Shown here piece by piece: positions 1 to 10,498 of a stretch of 64,000 nucleotides of DNA; position 1 is the stretch's first letter; every line of letters starts with the position of its first letter. The position numbers and the translations under genes were made by a program. This stretch comes from Psettodes erumei. Its lineage: Eukaryota; Chordata; Actinopteri; Pleuronectiformes; Psettodidae. Where the stretch lies: the NCBI GenBank assembly GCA_016785225.1, contig JAFBJZ010000382.1, forward strand, positions 186,001 through 250,000. Direction: 5' to 3'. Under the pieces are notes generated by a model. That model ran no database searches and was not told where the DNA came from. It saw only the letters and a program-made list of their open reading frames with translations.

Positions 1-3000
1 AGCTGTGTGTATCAATAACACCTGGTGATATTAGCAATCTTCTCGGGTCATTAACTGTCTTCATTAGATTAAGTGCAGGATGTCATCAATCCAGTTTTCT
101 TCAGTGTAAGCCAGAAATAATTTTATTCAGTCTGTGGCTATAAATCTGAGAATCCTTTGTTTTGATGCTACAGTCAAGAAAGTGGTAAAGTCCTTCTTTT
201 GTCTCTCAAAGCTCACATGCAAAAACAGATCTTTTCTGTGCTGTAACAAAGTTTCCTTCGCTCTGTCTCGATGGCAGCTGGTCCAAAATATGGCAAAAAT
301 GCTTTTAATCACACTGCGTTCTCCCTCCATTCTCGGCCAGTTAATTTAAGAAGTGATTTCCAAATTTCAATGATATTCAACCCCTTGTGAGCTGGACCAC
401 AGCCAGAGTACCTTTAGCAAAGGTCTGTTCCATGTTAGTAAGGAGAGGCTGGAGAGCCTTTGCTGTACGGGCTTCACAGCTTTGAAAGTCCGAGCCGAAT
501 CACTTTGCATGCATTTTTCATGTTCATAATTTCCAGCCTGCTATTAACCTCCTTATCCTCAGCCTGCTATTAGCTTCCTCATCCTCATGTGTGATTGTAT
601 ATTTCATGTTATTACTTCCTTTTGTCACTATATTAGTGTATTTCATCTTTGTTACATTTGTGCACATATGTGCAAATGTGCATACACAGTTACAACTCTA
701 AGCTGTTATTGTGAATGTATAAGGATGGAGGTCTGCATAAGTAGGGATTGCGCGTATGTGTGAGTCTGTGTTGCATGAAGACTTTGGCTTGGCAGACAGG
801 TCTCCTGAACCACTAATATTGTCTGCAGGCCTGTAAGTAACCAGGGCCTCTTCCCCATACTTGTTAACACCCTGACCAAAACCGAACCAAAACACGACCC
901 CGTCCCCATACCCAGAACCCCCAGACCCAGAAGCTTCAAACACCAGAGAGCACAGACGGGCCTGACCGCTAAACTCGACCACTGACACACAAAACACACA
1001 CACGGAACACACTCTCAGTTATGCACAGTAACCACTGCAATATGCCACAGCAAGACACAGTGTGCGTGTGTGACGCCGTAACGGTTTTTGTCACCTCCTA
1101 TGTTTGTCTGTCATCAATTAACTATAATGAGAACAGTGGGTTTGGACAGAAAGTCTTGTATATTGTGTTATTACGGCTCAGCTATTATCACTCAGGAAGT
1201 TTGTCTCAGCTGGCTGCAGCCACCGTCAGGAGCAGCTGAAAGGAGACAGAACCACCTATAAAAGCATATTGGTTTAAACAACCACTCCCTGTCTATTAGC
1301 TCAAAATGACATTTAATGAGGCCTATTAGCTCTGCTCCGAATCAGCGCTGTGGCTGCACTAGACACTAGACTAATGACACCAGCAACACACACACACTCC
1401 CTCTCTCTAACATGTCACGTGTGCGCACACACAAACGCGGGCGCTAGATTACAGACGTACGTGAATCTGGAGTCATATCTGCGTGAGCAAACGCACGCCC
1501 ATGCACATGCAGACACATACATGTGCGAACGCACTTGCCGAGCTGTTGGCGCGGCGGCAAACCACAGGGTAACCGAGAGCTGTCGAGCGATTAAGCACAA
1601 CGTGAGCCGCAGAAACCGAGTTAGCCTCCCGCTAATAACACAGTGGCCAGAGGGACCTGACTAACCACCTACCATTCTTGCGCGCGCGCACGTACGCAAA
1701 CACACGCACGGGCACACGCTATAAACCTCTGAGGAAAATCATACCACAGATCTTAAAACTAGGCCTCGCCGATATTCGTGACTCTAACCGCCAAATTAAT
1801 TAGCTAAAGCTCAGCGCCACACTTCAGATATGAGCCCCCCCCCTTCGCTCATGGGTGGTCCCGACTTTATTCCCCCTGCTGATATTAGATGGGGAACCGC
1901 TGGGGAAATGACATCCCTCAGGAAGACCCATATGGCCGCCATAAGGCTTATCAAACGCGCTGACACAAAATGTCCTTCCTGAATGAGACACCCGCAACCA
2001 GGCCAGCCATTAGCAGGGAGCAAAAAAACTGATAAAAAACAAAAAAACTAAATGAAAAACACCAGGAAAAGTGTAAAAACTCAATAAAAAGCACAGAGAA
2101 TGGTTATTAATTTCTGCTTTTCCGACCAGTCTGCTGCCCATGTTGAAATCTAGTGTTACTGTCAGCTTATTTTCCACAAACAACGCAGTGTTTTTACAGA
2201 GCGGGGGCCACAGAGTGCCAGTGTGTGTCAACTTGAAGACAGCCTACTGTTCTCTCTCTGTGTGGACCGCTCCCTGTAGGGGCCCAGTGTGCCACAGGCC
2301 TCCTAATTACCCACTCGTTTAACACAAAATAGAGCTGTAATGGCTGACAAAGCTCCCCCCCCTCCGAACATGTGTCAATGAAGCGTTCACAGATAGAATC
2401 ACAGTTTCGGAGACAGCCGGTGCACTCTGAGTCTCTCCGTGCTGAAACCCGGAGGAGGGGAGGTGCGGTTGAGAGGGCACATGTGTGTTTTGCCACCCTC
2501 CGACCCCGGCTTAATGACCCCTGAGAGAGAGACGTGTTCTGGCTGTAGTTTCTGGGTAAATTACACCGACGCTGCAATTCTGACCACTTAACGGCAAAGT
2601 AAAGAAGTTCAGGGGTTACGTATGATGACATAGTCTTTGTGGCTTGAATTACTGTCCTGAGACTGAGGTCTGAACGTGCACATTTTTAACTTTGAAAGAC
2701 CACCAAATTGGGCAAATACAAAGTGGATGAAAGTCTTCCCCCCTCACCTGCCATCAGGTAGTAAGCTTGTCTGCTTCAGCGTCTCAGTCACACTTCACAC
2801 ATTTCCACCCAAGTCTTTTTTGGACACGGAACCCAAGACTGTTGGGACCGAACGTTTTGCCTTTCTAAACAAACTCCGCTCCGACTCCCATCTGCTCACC
2901 ACCAAATAACAGGACTTGTTTGAAAGTCATCTGACGGGGGACAGCAGATGCACAGGAAATGCTTTTGATCAAACAAGATGGCTCGAGAGAGCGGGGGGTG

Positions 3001-4130
3001 GGGTGGGGAAGGTGGGCGTGATCGCGAGTACATGTGCGTTTGAGGACAAGCATGTGCCTTTGTTTCAGGGTGCGTGTTGATGAGCGCTGAATGTCGATTG
3101 TGTGAGGCGTTTTTTGGCACCACGGGCAGGTTTCCTACACCAGAGACTGATGGTGGTACTAATCCTACTGTCTCCCGGCTCCTCTGTGTCTCTGTGCGTC
3201 CTGGTGCCATATGTGACGGGGCCGGCGGGCGGGTATGATGAATATTTTTTTTTTTTTTTTTTATGAATAGGGAGGAGGGTTGGGGAAACAGCTGCATGCC
3301 AGACCAGTTGGCACTGACGGCTATAGTAAAGTTTTTTTTTCCTCCTCAGTTGTTTTTATATGGCCCATTAAAATGAGCTGATGCTAGCACTCTGCTACCC
3401 AGTGTACCCTCTCAGGAATACTCTGCCTCACTATTTTTTTGTTTTGTTTTATGATTTCTCCTCTTTCCTTCAAACACACATGAGAGGCTGAGCTGCTCTC
3501 TTGCAGGTCAACTTAATTAAAAGCCAGCCGATTGCTAATGAACGCGATCGCAACAGTTTTTTTTCCCCCCAGTAAAACTTTTCTTTTTTTGTTGTTAATT
3601 GACTCGTTTTATGACACTGTCACCATTTTAGCTGGGCATTTTCTGCCATTGGCCAGCCCCACAGTCAGCCACGCCCACAGCTTAGTTATAGGGGGAAGTT
3701 AAGCAGTGCAGCTCAGTCTGTGCATACAGTCGTATAATGTCTTCAGCGGCTCTGAAACTTGAAAAGAATAACCCCGATGATGTCATCGGGGTAATCCCGG
3801 TTTGGGTTTGAGCCTTCAAATCCGAGGCTGCATTACAATCTCGAGGTGTGGGGTTTGACTGAAGTGGGCATTTGGCAGGCAACAAGGGTCTAATGAAAGA
3901 CGCTATTGTGGTGCATTGTGGGAAATGTAGGATCCAGTTTTGACCCATAATAGTGAGCAAAAGTAATGTCTCAGCTTCTCCTGCTTCTTTTTTTAGCCCA
4001 TCTCTCGTGAGTGCCCACGCTTTCGGGAAGTTCACGGGTGTAACTCCCCTGAGGGTGAATCAAAAGAAGCAATATGTCGTACGCCTTGCCCATACCGTGT
4101 TTGCGTGTGTGCGTGTGCATCGGTACTCAC
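1..4130 (-). other. runx2 intron after exon 4 (partial)
   Basis: No exon is recognisable. I looked for the expected RHRQKL exon on the minus strand and did not find it. Contents include CA-rich short repeats at 1370-1720, an 18-nt T run at 3245-3262, a perfect 14 bp palindrome at 661-674 (TGCACATATGTGCA), and a 22 bp inverted repeat at 3771-3792. The block at 3470-3640 is AT-rich with TAAT motifs. Confidence 0.8.
3771..3792. repeat. Perfect inverted repeat, 10 bp arms with a 2 bp loop
   Basis: ACCCCGATGA, TG, TCATCGGGGT. The centre contains TGATGTCA, close to a CRE/ATF site. The arms stop abruptly: the next bases on each side do not pair. Confidence 0.85.
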
Positions 4131-4235
4131 TCCTGGGCTCACGTGGTCCGTCCACGGTGACCTTTATGGCTCGGTGGTAAGTGGCCACTTGTGGTGGGTT
4201 GGTGAATACTGTGATTGTCAGCATGAAGCTCTTGC
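4131..4235 (-). CDS. runx2: runx2 exon 4 (C-terminal Runt domain, 105 bp)
   Basis: This exon completes Gly146 and encodes residues 147-180, from KSFMLTITVFTNPPQ to HRAIKVTVDGPREPR. It ends with the first base of the next codon, expected to be Arg. The acceptor is tcaccacag and the donor is gtgagtaccg starting at 4130. The 105 bp length is the family standard. It carries the major-groove DNA-contact segment DGPREPR; Arg177 and Arg180 correspond by my count to RUNX1 Arg174 and Arg177. The fourth residue of KSFTLTI is Met here (Met150), where RUNX proteins normally have Thr; see findings. The following exon is outside the window. Confidence 0.96.
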
Positions 4236-6009
4236 CTGTGGTGACATCAAACAACATCAAATGACATACCATCTGCAGAGACAATGACCTGCATTCATCG
4301 CTAAACCATCCCTAAGTCACAAGTGCGGTTGTGATCACATAATAGCCAATACAAACTGGGAAAAATCGACTTAAAGAGGATTAACGACAGACAACATTGG
4401 CTGTTTGAGAGGGTCTATTTAGGTTCTTTGGCAGTGCATAAATGGAATATTGACTGGGGGAGCCAGTATCTTGTTATCCAGACTTTCTCCCTGTCTAACG
4501 CACTATGAGTGGGCGAGAGGCATTTTAATGGTCACTTCCTTTCTCGATAATCCCCAGCAGTTGCTGCCTAGGGGTTGAGTGTGCGTCCGTGCAAGTGCGC
4601 ATGTTCCTGCGTGCGTGCGCGAGGAATGCAGTGAATCAGAGCGCAACAGCCGAGTCAGCAGCGGCGCGAGGTATGCAGCAAGCGTCACGTAGCCATGACT
4701 ACGCGCGGGAAACAGGAAGTTGGCGGGGGCGGGGGGTGCAGGTAGCTGCGGCGACTCATCGGAGCAGCTGTCCATTCCGCCGCAGCCGAACCTAGCCGTG
4801 CGTGTCCACCCCTCTTCCGCCGCACACCGCAGCCCGCTGTAAACATGCCCTTCAAAGCAGCGATGAGATGAGTCGGGGAGATAGCGGCCCGCAGATGCAA
4901 CAGGTGTCCCCCATACCCGGTTAGAGGGGCATGTGGGCGAGGGCGGGGCGAGTGATCTACGATAAAAGCGGGACACCTAGCGCGCCGCCTCCCCGAGCGC
5001 CCCGCCGCCGCTGCCGTCGGCTACCTGCGGGCTAATTTGGGCTTAGTGTCAAGCAGGCCTGCACTCTGCTAAACTATTAAGTCGCATGATGTTATCAACA
5101 GTGTCCAGTTACTCTCCGTCACCTGTCCTATCCGCCCATGCTGTCATCGTACGGTGCCCTGTAACTATCAATCCTCGTCCACCTCTGCTGCGTCTCCCCG
5201 CCTCTCTGTTCACGCCTCTGAGCTGTCAAACATCCTATCAGTTCTCTTCTGCTTGTCATTTCCAAGTATTCATTTCAGACACCATGTAGTCTGATCTGCC
5301 CTGGCTCCTCAGTCACTTCCTGTGACCAGATTGTGTGTCACAGCGAAAAGGGCGCACGCACGGTCTCCGTGGCAACGGGCCCAGCCACCGAGCCTCCTCT
5401 CCTCGCTGTACACTTTGTCGTCCCTCATCCCTCCCGAGCGCCACTGCTCCCTGCCTTTTTTTTTTTTTTATGGGCTGCAGCAGAGAAGCAACCGAGGAGG
5501 AAAAGTCTCTGGCAGAGCTGTGGACAGCTCTCGCGACAACTTTCTGCGAGACCCGTAGAAAACAAAAGTGTCTAAGACAGTGGCGAGTTTACAGATGAGG
5601 GAAGAGGGGGCGAGGGCACATCCTCACTGCCAAATTTCAAATCATAAATAGGATGATTTAGGATCAAGGCAACAAGTGACGCAAAGAGCCGCTCTGTTAA
5701 TGCCAAACATTCAGGGAATGCCATTTGACCCAACGGCAGTGTGCCTCTGCCTCGCGATCTGACAGCCTGGGGATATGTGCAAAGAGCAATCAGCTGCAGG
5801 GCTCCAGCGCCACCCAACACGTTTATGAGCCTGACCCGCGCTGGGTCACGTCAGGTGAACGTTCAGGAAGAATCGAGCCTTTTCCCGTGCAGCTGATGCT
5901 GCACTGATGCCCGTCCCAAAAGCTTTGTTTTGCAAACTTGAGGGCGAAGAGCCCAAGTAGGAGACGGTGTCTCATACATGCAAAGCTTGTCCGGGCCCAC
6001 CTGGGTTTA

Positions 6010-6056
6010 AATAAATAGATAGATAGATAGATAAAAAAGTAAATAAATAAATAAAT
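6010..6056. repeat. (TAGA)n and (AAAT)n tetranucleotide repeats
   Basis: About five TAGA units followed by about four AAAT units, separated by a short A run. Confidence 0.9.
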
Positions 6057-6109
6057 GACGCTCGTTCTAAAGCAGAGAGCGTGGCAGCAACATGATTCAC
6101 CGCTCAGAC

Positions 6110-6215
6110 TTTCGGAGACGGGCGGTGGGATTTGAGCCCGGAGTTAGAGAGATCATTATGTGGTTGCCACGTAGGAAATGTGACCACTAATCCACACCAC
6201 TGAACCTAATAGCTC
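6110..6215 (-). repeat. tRNA-like fragment, probable tRNA-derived SINE remnant
   Basis: On the minus strand an A-box match, TGGATTAGTGG (6194-6184), is followed 45 nt later by a B-box-like GGCTCAAATCC (6138-6128). The order and spacing fit a RNA polymerase III tRNA promoter. I can fold neither a good acceptor stem nor a clear anticodon arm, so this is unlikely to be a working tRNA gene. The limits are approximate. Confidence 0.4.
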
Positions 6216-6260
6216 CTACTGCGTCGCAGGGAACGGCGCGCGGCGCGTGTCAGGCCTCAC

Positions 6261-6417
6261 CTCTGCCACTGCGGCCCACGAAGCGAAGGTCGTTGAAACG
6301 CGCGACCTGGTTCTTCATCACACCTGAGGCGTTGCGCAGCTCGGCGGAGTAGTTCTCGTCATTCCCCGCCATCACCGTGACGACAGTCCCGTCAGGTATG
6401 TCTCCCAGGGCAACCAC
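6261..6417 (-). CDS. runx2: runx2 exon 3 (central Runt domain, 157 bp)
   Basis: This exon covers residues 94-145 plus the first base of Gly146, from VVALGDIPDG through MAGNDENYSAELRN to RFNDLRFVGRSGRG. It forms the core of the Ig-like Runt fold, including DNA-contact arginines in the GRSGRG loop. The acceptor is tccgacag at 6418 and upward, and the donor gtgagg starts at 6260. The length of 157 bp and the split Gly codon are what I recall for this exon across RUNX genes. Two differences from mammalian RUNX2 as I recall it are GDIPDG instead of GEVPDG, and Ser-Gly-Val instead of Ser-Ala-Val at 124-126. Neither looks disruptive. Confidence 0.97.
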
Positions 6418-7039
6418 CTGTCGGAGAGGAAGGGGGGGGGCACAGAGGTCAAAGGGACGAATTTTTAGGAGGTATTTTGATCCATGTCCTGGCAGAATAC
6501 ACACGTTTCACACTTTGTCCTGTGGCCAAAAAATGGTAAAATATAATATCCATCCATAATATGCAATGACACAGCCTCTTCCTCACTTCATGGTTAAAAA
6601 CATGATTATACAGAAAAATTCAATGAAGGAATTGTGTCAATTTAAAAGCTAAAAAAAAAGAACAGAAAAAAGAATTCATCCGGCTAATGTGACATCATGC
6701 CATCCTCCACCAAACGATGTTGATAAACTGATTTAATTTCAATCTCCCGAAGCGGTTTGAGATCATGGCAAATGTGATTATGTGAATCACTTCTCCGATA
6801 CTTAATGCTTACGCAAGGTCTCGACAACAAAAGCGGCGATTCCTCGTGTTATCGTTTAGATTCCTGGATGCGGATGAAAGGGCGTGAGTGGGCCCACGGA
6901 GCTGCGGAGCTAATTACAGAGCCGCAGCAACGAGAACGGTTAAATAACACATATATTTTCAAAAGTGTCACATCTGATTTGGAGCCAGGGCTACAGCTAC
7001 AAATTTCCACTCTGGGGTGTCTTTGATTCATCCTTTAAA

Positions 7040-7398
7040 TAATATCTGTCACGTAATTAATAGGGCCTTTCCTGTGAAATGTCATGGGAGCCTACGGAGG
7101 CCTCAAATCCTGGATATAAACACTTTGCCGCACAAAGCTTAGAAATATCTCTTTCTGCCTTTGATTTTGTGCTCATTAAATGTTCAGTAAAACTCAAAGC
7201 TAATTACAATAATTTAGTGTAATCATTATGATCGGGATTATAATGGACCACAGTGTGGTTGTAACATGTCCTTCTATATTTTTGCAAATATTTTTAACAT
7301 ATGAAAGGAATTGCCTAATATAGAAAATTGCAATTAATCATGAAATCAAAGCTTTGATTGTGGCATTGTTATTACTCATTAATTGTGGCTGTGAGGAG

Positions 7399-7400
<2 letters not shown>
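7040..7400. promoter_or_regulatory. Candidate intronic enhancer with paired Runx and TCF/LEF motifs
   Basis: This unique AT-rich block contains an inverted Runx pair, ACCACA-G-TGTGGT (7247-7259), and a 16 bp perfect palindrome AATCAAAGCTTTGATT (7344-7359) made of two TCF/LEF cores. It also has CCTTTGATTT near 7157, ATTGTT near 7365, and several TAAT cores (near 7199-7245). Motif density and the intronic position in runx2 suggest an enhancer, possibly autoregulated. No conservation data are available. Confidence 0.4.
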
Positions 7401-7441
<41 letters not shown>

Positions 7442-7447
7442 GGGGGG
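7401..7447. repeat. (GT)19 microsatellite followed by a G run
   Basis: Uninterrupted GT dinucleotides to 7439, then a run of G to 7447. Confidence 0.95.
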
Positions 7448-8022
7448 CTTTTTAAATGACCATGATATTATACTTGACTACATTAACTGGTTATTGCCCA
7501 TAAATAATATCTCGTTTTTGTTTGGATGGATAATGTGAAAAGAAAACAATGTGAGCATGCGATTCCTTCCCTTCTTTCACACCAGGACACATTAAATCCA
7601 ACCTTCTACATTTTTCCTGGCTTTTAAAACATCAAATTTCCTTTATGCTTTTTCATTTTAAATTGCATCTATTCGAATACATTTGGCTTGTGAACCTTCT
7701 CCCAGGTTAGGCACTGAAACAGGTTATTTTCAGTACCTATTATTTAAAATTTGTAATAACAACGTGTGACAGTATGTTTTTTCAGACGGGGATTAACACA
7801 ACAAAAACACTTGGGTTAAAAAAAAAATAAAAAAAATAAAAATCCGCAATTCGCGACATCTAACAGTACGAAATGAATTTAGTGGCAGAGAGACTGGGTT
7901 CGCTCTTTTTTTTCTAAAAATCATTTGTTTTTAAAAGCTCAAATGAGTAGCTGTTTCTCTCCCAGTCAAGAGGAACTCGCGCTGCAGTTCGCCAACCTTG
8001 TAATAACTGAGCCGGGACTCAC

Positions 8023-8301
8023 CTTAAAGGCGACGGGCAGAGTCTTGTTGCACCGCCAGTGGGAGGGCAGGACCGAGCACAGAAAGTTGGGGCTGTCGGT
8101 CCGCACCAGCTCGGCCGGGTGGTCGGCGATGATCTCGGCCATGCTGCGGTTTTCGTGGGGACGCAGCCTTGGCACCGCCGCCGCCGCGTCCGGCTGCCCG
8201 GCTGGGGAGCTCACATCGTTCATTTTCCCTGGGACCGGCTGGAGGCTGCTGGACGGCGGACTGAACCTCCGACTGGCGCTGGGATCTACGGGAATTCGCA
8301 T
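8023..8301 (-). CDS. runx2: runx2 exon 2 (P2 start; N-terminal region and start of Runt domain)
   Basis: The 93 codons begin MRIPVDPSASRRF, the P2 (type I) N terminus; the ATG is at 8301-8299. P1 transcripts instead enter at an internal acceptor, the AG at 8287-8286, so that exon 2 then starts at 8285 with the Asp codon. Residues 36-48 (QPDAAAAVPRLRP) replace the long Gln/Ala tract of mammals with four alanines and no glutamine run. The Runt domain begins near residue 54 (MAEIIADHPAELVRTDSP) and includes SHWRCNKTLPVAFK at 80-93. The exon ends at 8023 after AAG, followed by the donor gtgagt, phase 0. The EIIADHPAEL and VPRLRP segments separate it from runx1 and runx3. Confidence 0.96.
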
Positions 8302-8800
8302 CACAACAGCGTGGATTATCAGAAAAAAGGCACCGAAGGCTCTCCGGCTCCTCTTCCTTCCCTCTTTCTTTCTCTCTCTCCTCTCTCTCTCTCTCTCTTT
8401 CTCACACACACACTCAGGGAAAAAGTCGGAGTGTGCGCCGCTGCTCGCTGAACCTCAGCGCGTCTGCCAATGGAAAATGGGACTTGGTGAGCGAACGCCG
8501 CGTTTCAAAAACCCTCTCCACTACAAACTTTAGTGGGCGCCTTCAAACGACATAAAATATACTTCTCCGGCAAGGAAAACAACCCTTGAAAAGTTGATGA
8601 TGTTTTAAATGACAAGTTCAGGGATTTTTTTTTCCTCAAACTTCTCGGAGGAAGCGTCCGTGCGCCATAACGCAGGCGTAGTTGCTCATGTGCGGATATA
8701 AATAACATCAAATAAATGTCCGGGCGCGTAATAGGCTATAGAGTTTCAAGAAAAGCAGGTTTAAAATGAGCAACCAAAAAAAAAAAATTTCGCAAAAACC
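8302..8800 (-). promoter_or_regulatory. runx2: P2 leader and proximal promoter region
   Basis: This sequence lies directly upstream of the MRIP ATG. On the minus strand it reads as a GA-rich leader, including a CA run and a (CT)n/(GA)n tract at about 8354-8411. No in-frame ATG precedes the start in the nearest 36 codons. AT-rich elements occur at 8550-8562 and 8697-8703, but I cannot fix a start site. The proximal P2 promoter of vertebrate Runx genes lies here, so promoter function follows from position. Confidence 0.5.
8354..8411 (-). repeat. (CT)n/(CA)n microsatellite in the runx2 P2 leader
   Basis: A pyrimidine run of CT repeats followed by five CA units on the plus strand. It reads as GA-rich RNA in the P2 leader, about 55-110 nt upstream of the ATG. 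Confidence 0.85.
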
Positions 8801-10006
8801 AAAAACCCTTTTTGTCTCTCTCTCCTTGAGTGAAAAGTCAAAGCGCTGCTCCAGGTGCGTCTTTGTGCCAAACTGAAAAGCTCTCTGAAAGCCCGCAGGC
8901 TATGTACACACACACAAAAAAAGTTTTCAAAGTCAAAGGCATAAGCTTTGACAATACTTTACAGAGCTATTTAAAACCCGGCGACGCCTGCGATATTGTA
9001 CGTATATTTTTTCCCCCCGTAGAGTCTTTCTGCCGCAGGTTTTGTATATAGGGTTAAAAAAGGTTGATGAATCGGGGGAAAAATCATCGCCGTCGAGATG
9101 AAGGAGGCGGAAAAATGAATCCCGTTTTTGTAGCCGTAAATGTGGTTAGTGTTTGGAGGCCGGGGTTTCCCGTGCTCAGGCTTTTTGTGGTTTATATAGC
9201 TCAAGCGCTCGGCAATTATTGCACTGATGCGACTCCAACACGTGGTGCCTGGAGTCAGATCCATTCCCCTCCGCCATAATCTATCACGCCTATATACGGA
9301 GAGCCGGACAGGTCTCCGCGCGGGCGTCTGTTACCTTCGCGAGACGCGCGCTGGGGGAGGGGGGGGGGGTTTCACACCTTTTTCCGCCTCCTGTCGCTAT
9401 TCGCGGCTCAAACTTGTCCCGCAGCCCGCCGTATACGTACCGACACGCCACCGCTCTCCCAGGCCGACGGCGCGCTCCTAACCCCGGCGGTGGTCATGTC
9501 CGCAACCGGCGCGGAAACGCGCGTCCGTCCGCCAGTCCGCGTCGTCGCTGCCGCTCGATCCCCCCCACCCCCTCCCTCTCCCCCTCTCGCGCGGTGGCCG
9601 GCTCACAAGAGCGCCCGAAGAGCCGAGCCCGGGCCGAGGGGCGAGTCGCGCTCCGTGGGGCTAAGGAGCGAGTGAGTCACCGGAGAGCGGTGAGTCAGGT
9701 AGAGTGGAGCAGGAGTCGAGTTTCACTCGATCGCGGTGGAGAGCTGTCGTGCAGGTGCACAGGTAGATTCCGCTTTACACGGGCTTTTGTGCTCGTCCAC
9801 CCAGGTGGCCAGGAGGAGGGGGGGAGTCAGCTGTGCGTAAAATCCCCGTTTCCCAATTTGTTGCGGCTCACACGACTCGTTAAAGTTATGACCCAGCCAT
9901 ATTTGATTACATGTAAACTAAATCGAACAAGCGCCAAAAGATCCGTTTCGAAAGCGCGTAATTACGCACCGCTTCTCAGTGTCTCGAAAAAAAAATAATA
10001 ACCTGA
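8801..10006. other. Proximal part of the P1-P2 intron, CpG-rich
   Basis: The part at 9290-9700 is strongly CpG-rich with poly-C/poly-G interruptions and open frames of low complexity. It adjoins P2 and is probably part of the P2 CpG island. No exon is recognised. Confidence 0.5.
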
Positions 10007-10498
10007 CAGTGGTGGAATGTAATTAAGTACATTTACTCAAGTACTGTATTTACAGTGGCTACAAATTCCAGGTAACTTAACATGAGCGTTTCCATTCCAT
10101 ACTTCTACACCACCACAGTTCAGCAGGAAATAATGTCTATTTTACTCCACAACATTTAAATTCAACAAACTGGACATTAGTTTCTTTGCACATTAAGATT
10201 TTAACATACAATTATGATTGTCTAAAAATAAAATAGACATATTTTACATTACATAACACAATAGTGTATAAAACAGTTCAACTGAGCTCCATCTTCATCT
10301 CCATTCACATTGATGCACCAGTGACAGCAATCCAATTGGCTTCTATAGCATCTTTCTACATTATGAGTACTTAAAGTGGCAGTACATTTTGCTGGTAATA
10401 CTTGAATACTTGTACTTATGTAATATATTCAGTGCAGGGCTTTTACTTGTAATGTGTTCCTTTTCCTTAAAGAAAGAATGTGAATACTTCTTCCACTG
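10007..10498. repeat. Teleost interspersed repeat with CAGTGG ends (full-length-looking copy)
   Basis: It starts CAGTGGTGGAATGTAATTAA and ends GAATACTTCTTCCACTG. It carries the internal phrases ACATTTACTCAAGTACTG, ACTCCACAACATTT and TTTTACTTGTAATG. I recognise this as a very common noncoding repeat of percomorph and other teleost genomes. The outer CAGTGG/CCACTG ends are inverted. It has no coding capacity. A second, shorter copy lies at 53491-53820. Confidence 0.8.

Larger units (their letters stand above)
4236..6260 (-). other. runx2 intron between exons 4 and 3
   Basis: An intron of 2025 bp with intact ends. The part at 4570-5030 is CpG-rich, with alternating purine-pyrimidine GTGCGT runs. 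A T/A-rich run lies at 5457-5470. TAGA/AAAT tetranucleotide repeats lie at 6010-6056, followed by a tRNA-like fragment. No further exon is recognised. Confidence 0.8.
6418..8022 (-). other. runx2 intron between exons 3 and 2
   Basis: An intron of 1605 bp with intact ends. Most of 6540-7940 is AT-rich and non-repetitive apart from a GT microsatellite (7401-7439) followed by a G run. It holds the Runx and TCF/LEF palindromes listed separately. No additional exon is seen. Confidence 0.8.

Noticed and set aside
6110..6215. Functional tRNA gene
   Set aside because: A- and B-box-like sequences are present, but I find no matching acceptor stem or clear anticodon arm, so a SINE remnant fits better.
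8302..8409. N-terminal extension of the MRIP isoform
   Set aside because: The frame is open upstream, but the apparent start codon at 8409 is GTG and no ATG lies in frame between it and 8301.
7925..8533. 202-codon open frame antisense to runx2 exon 2
   Set aside because: It is the opposite-strand shadow of the real exon and its CT-rich leader.
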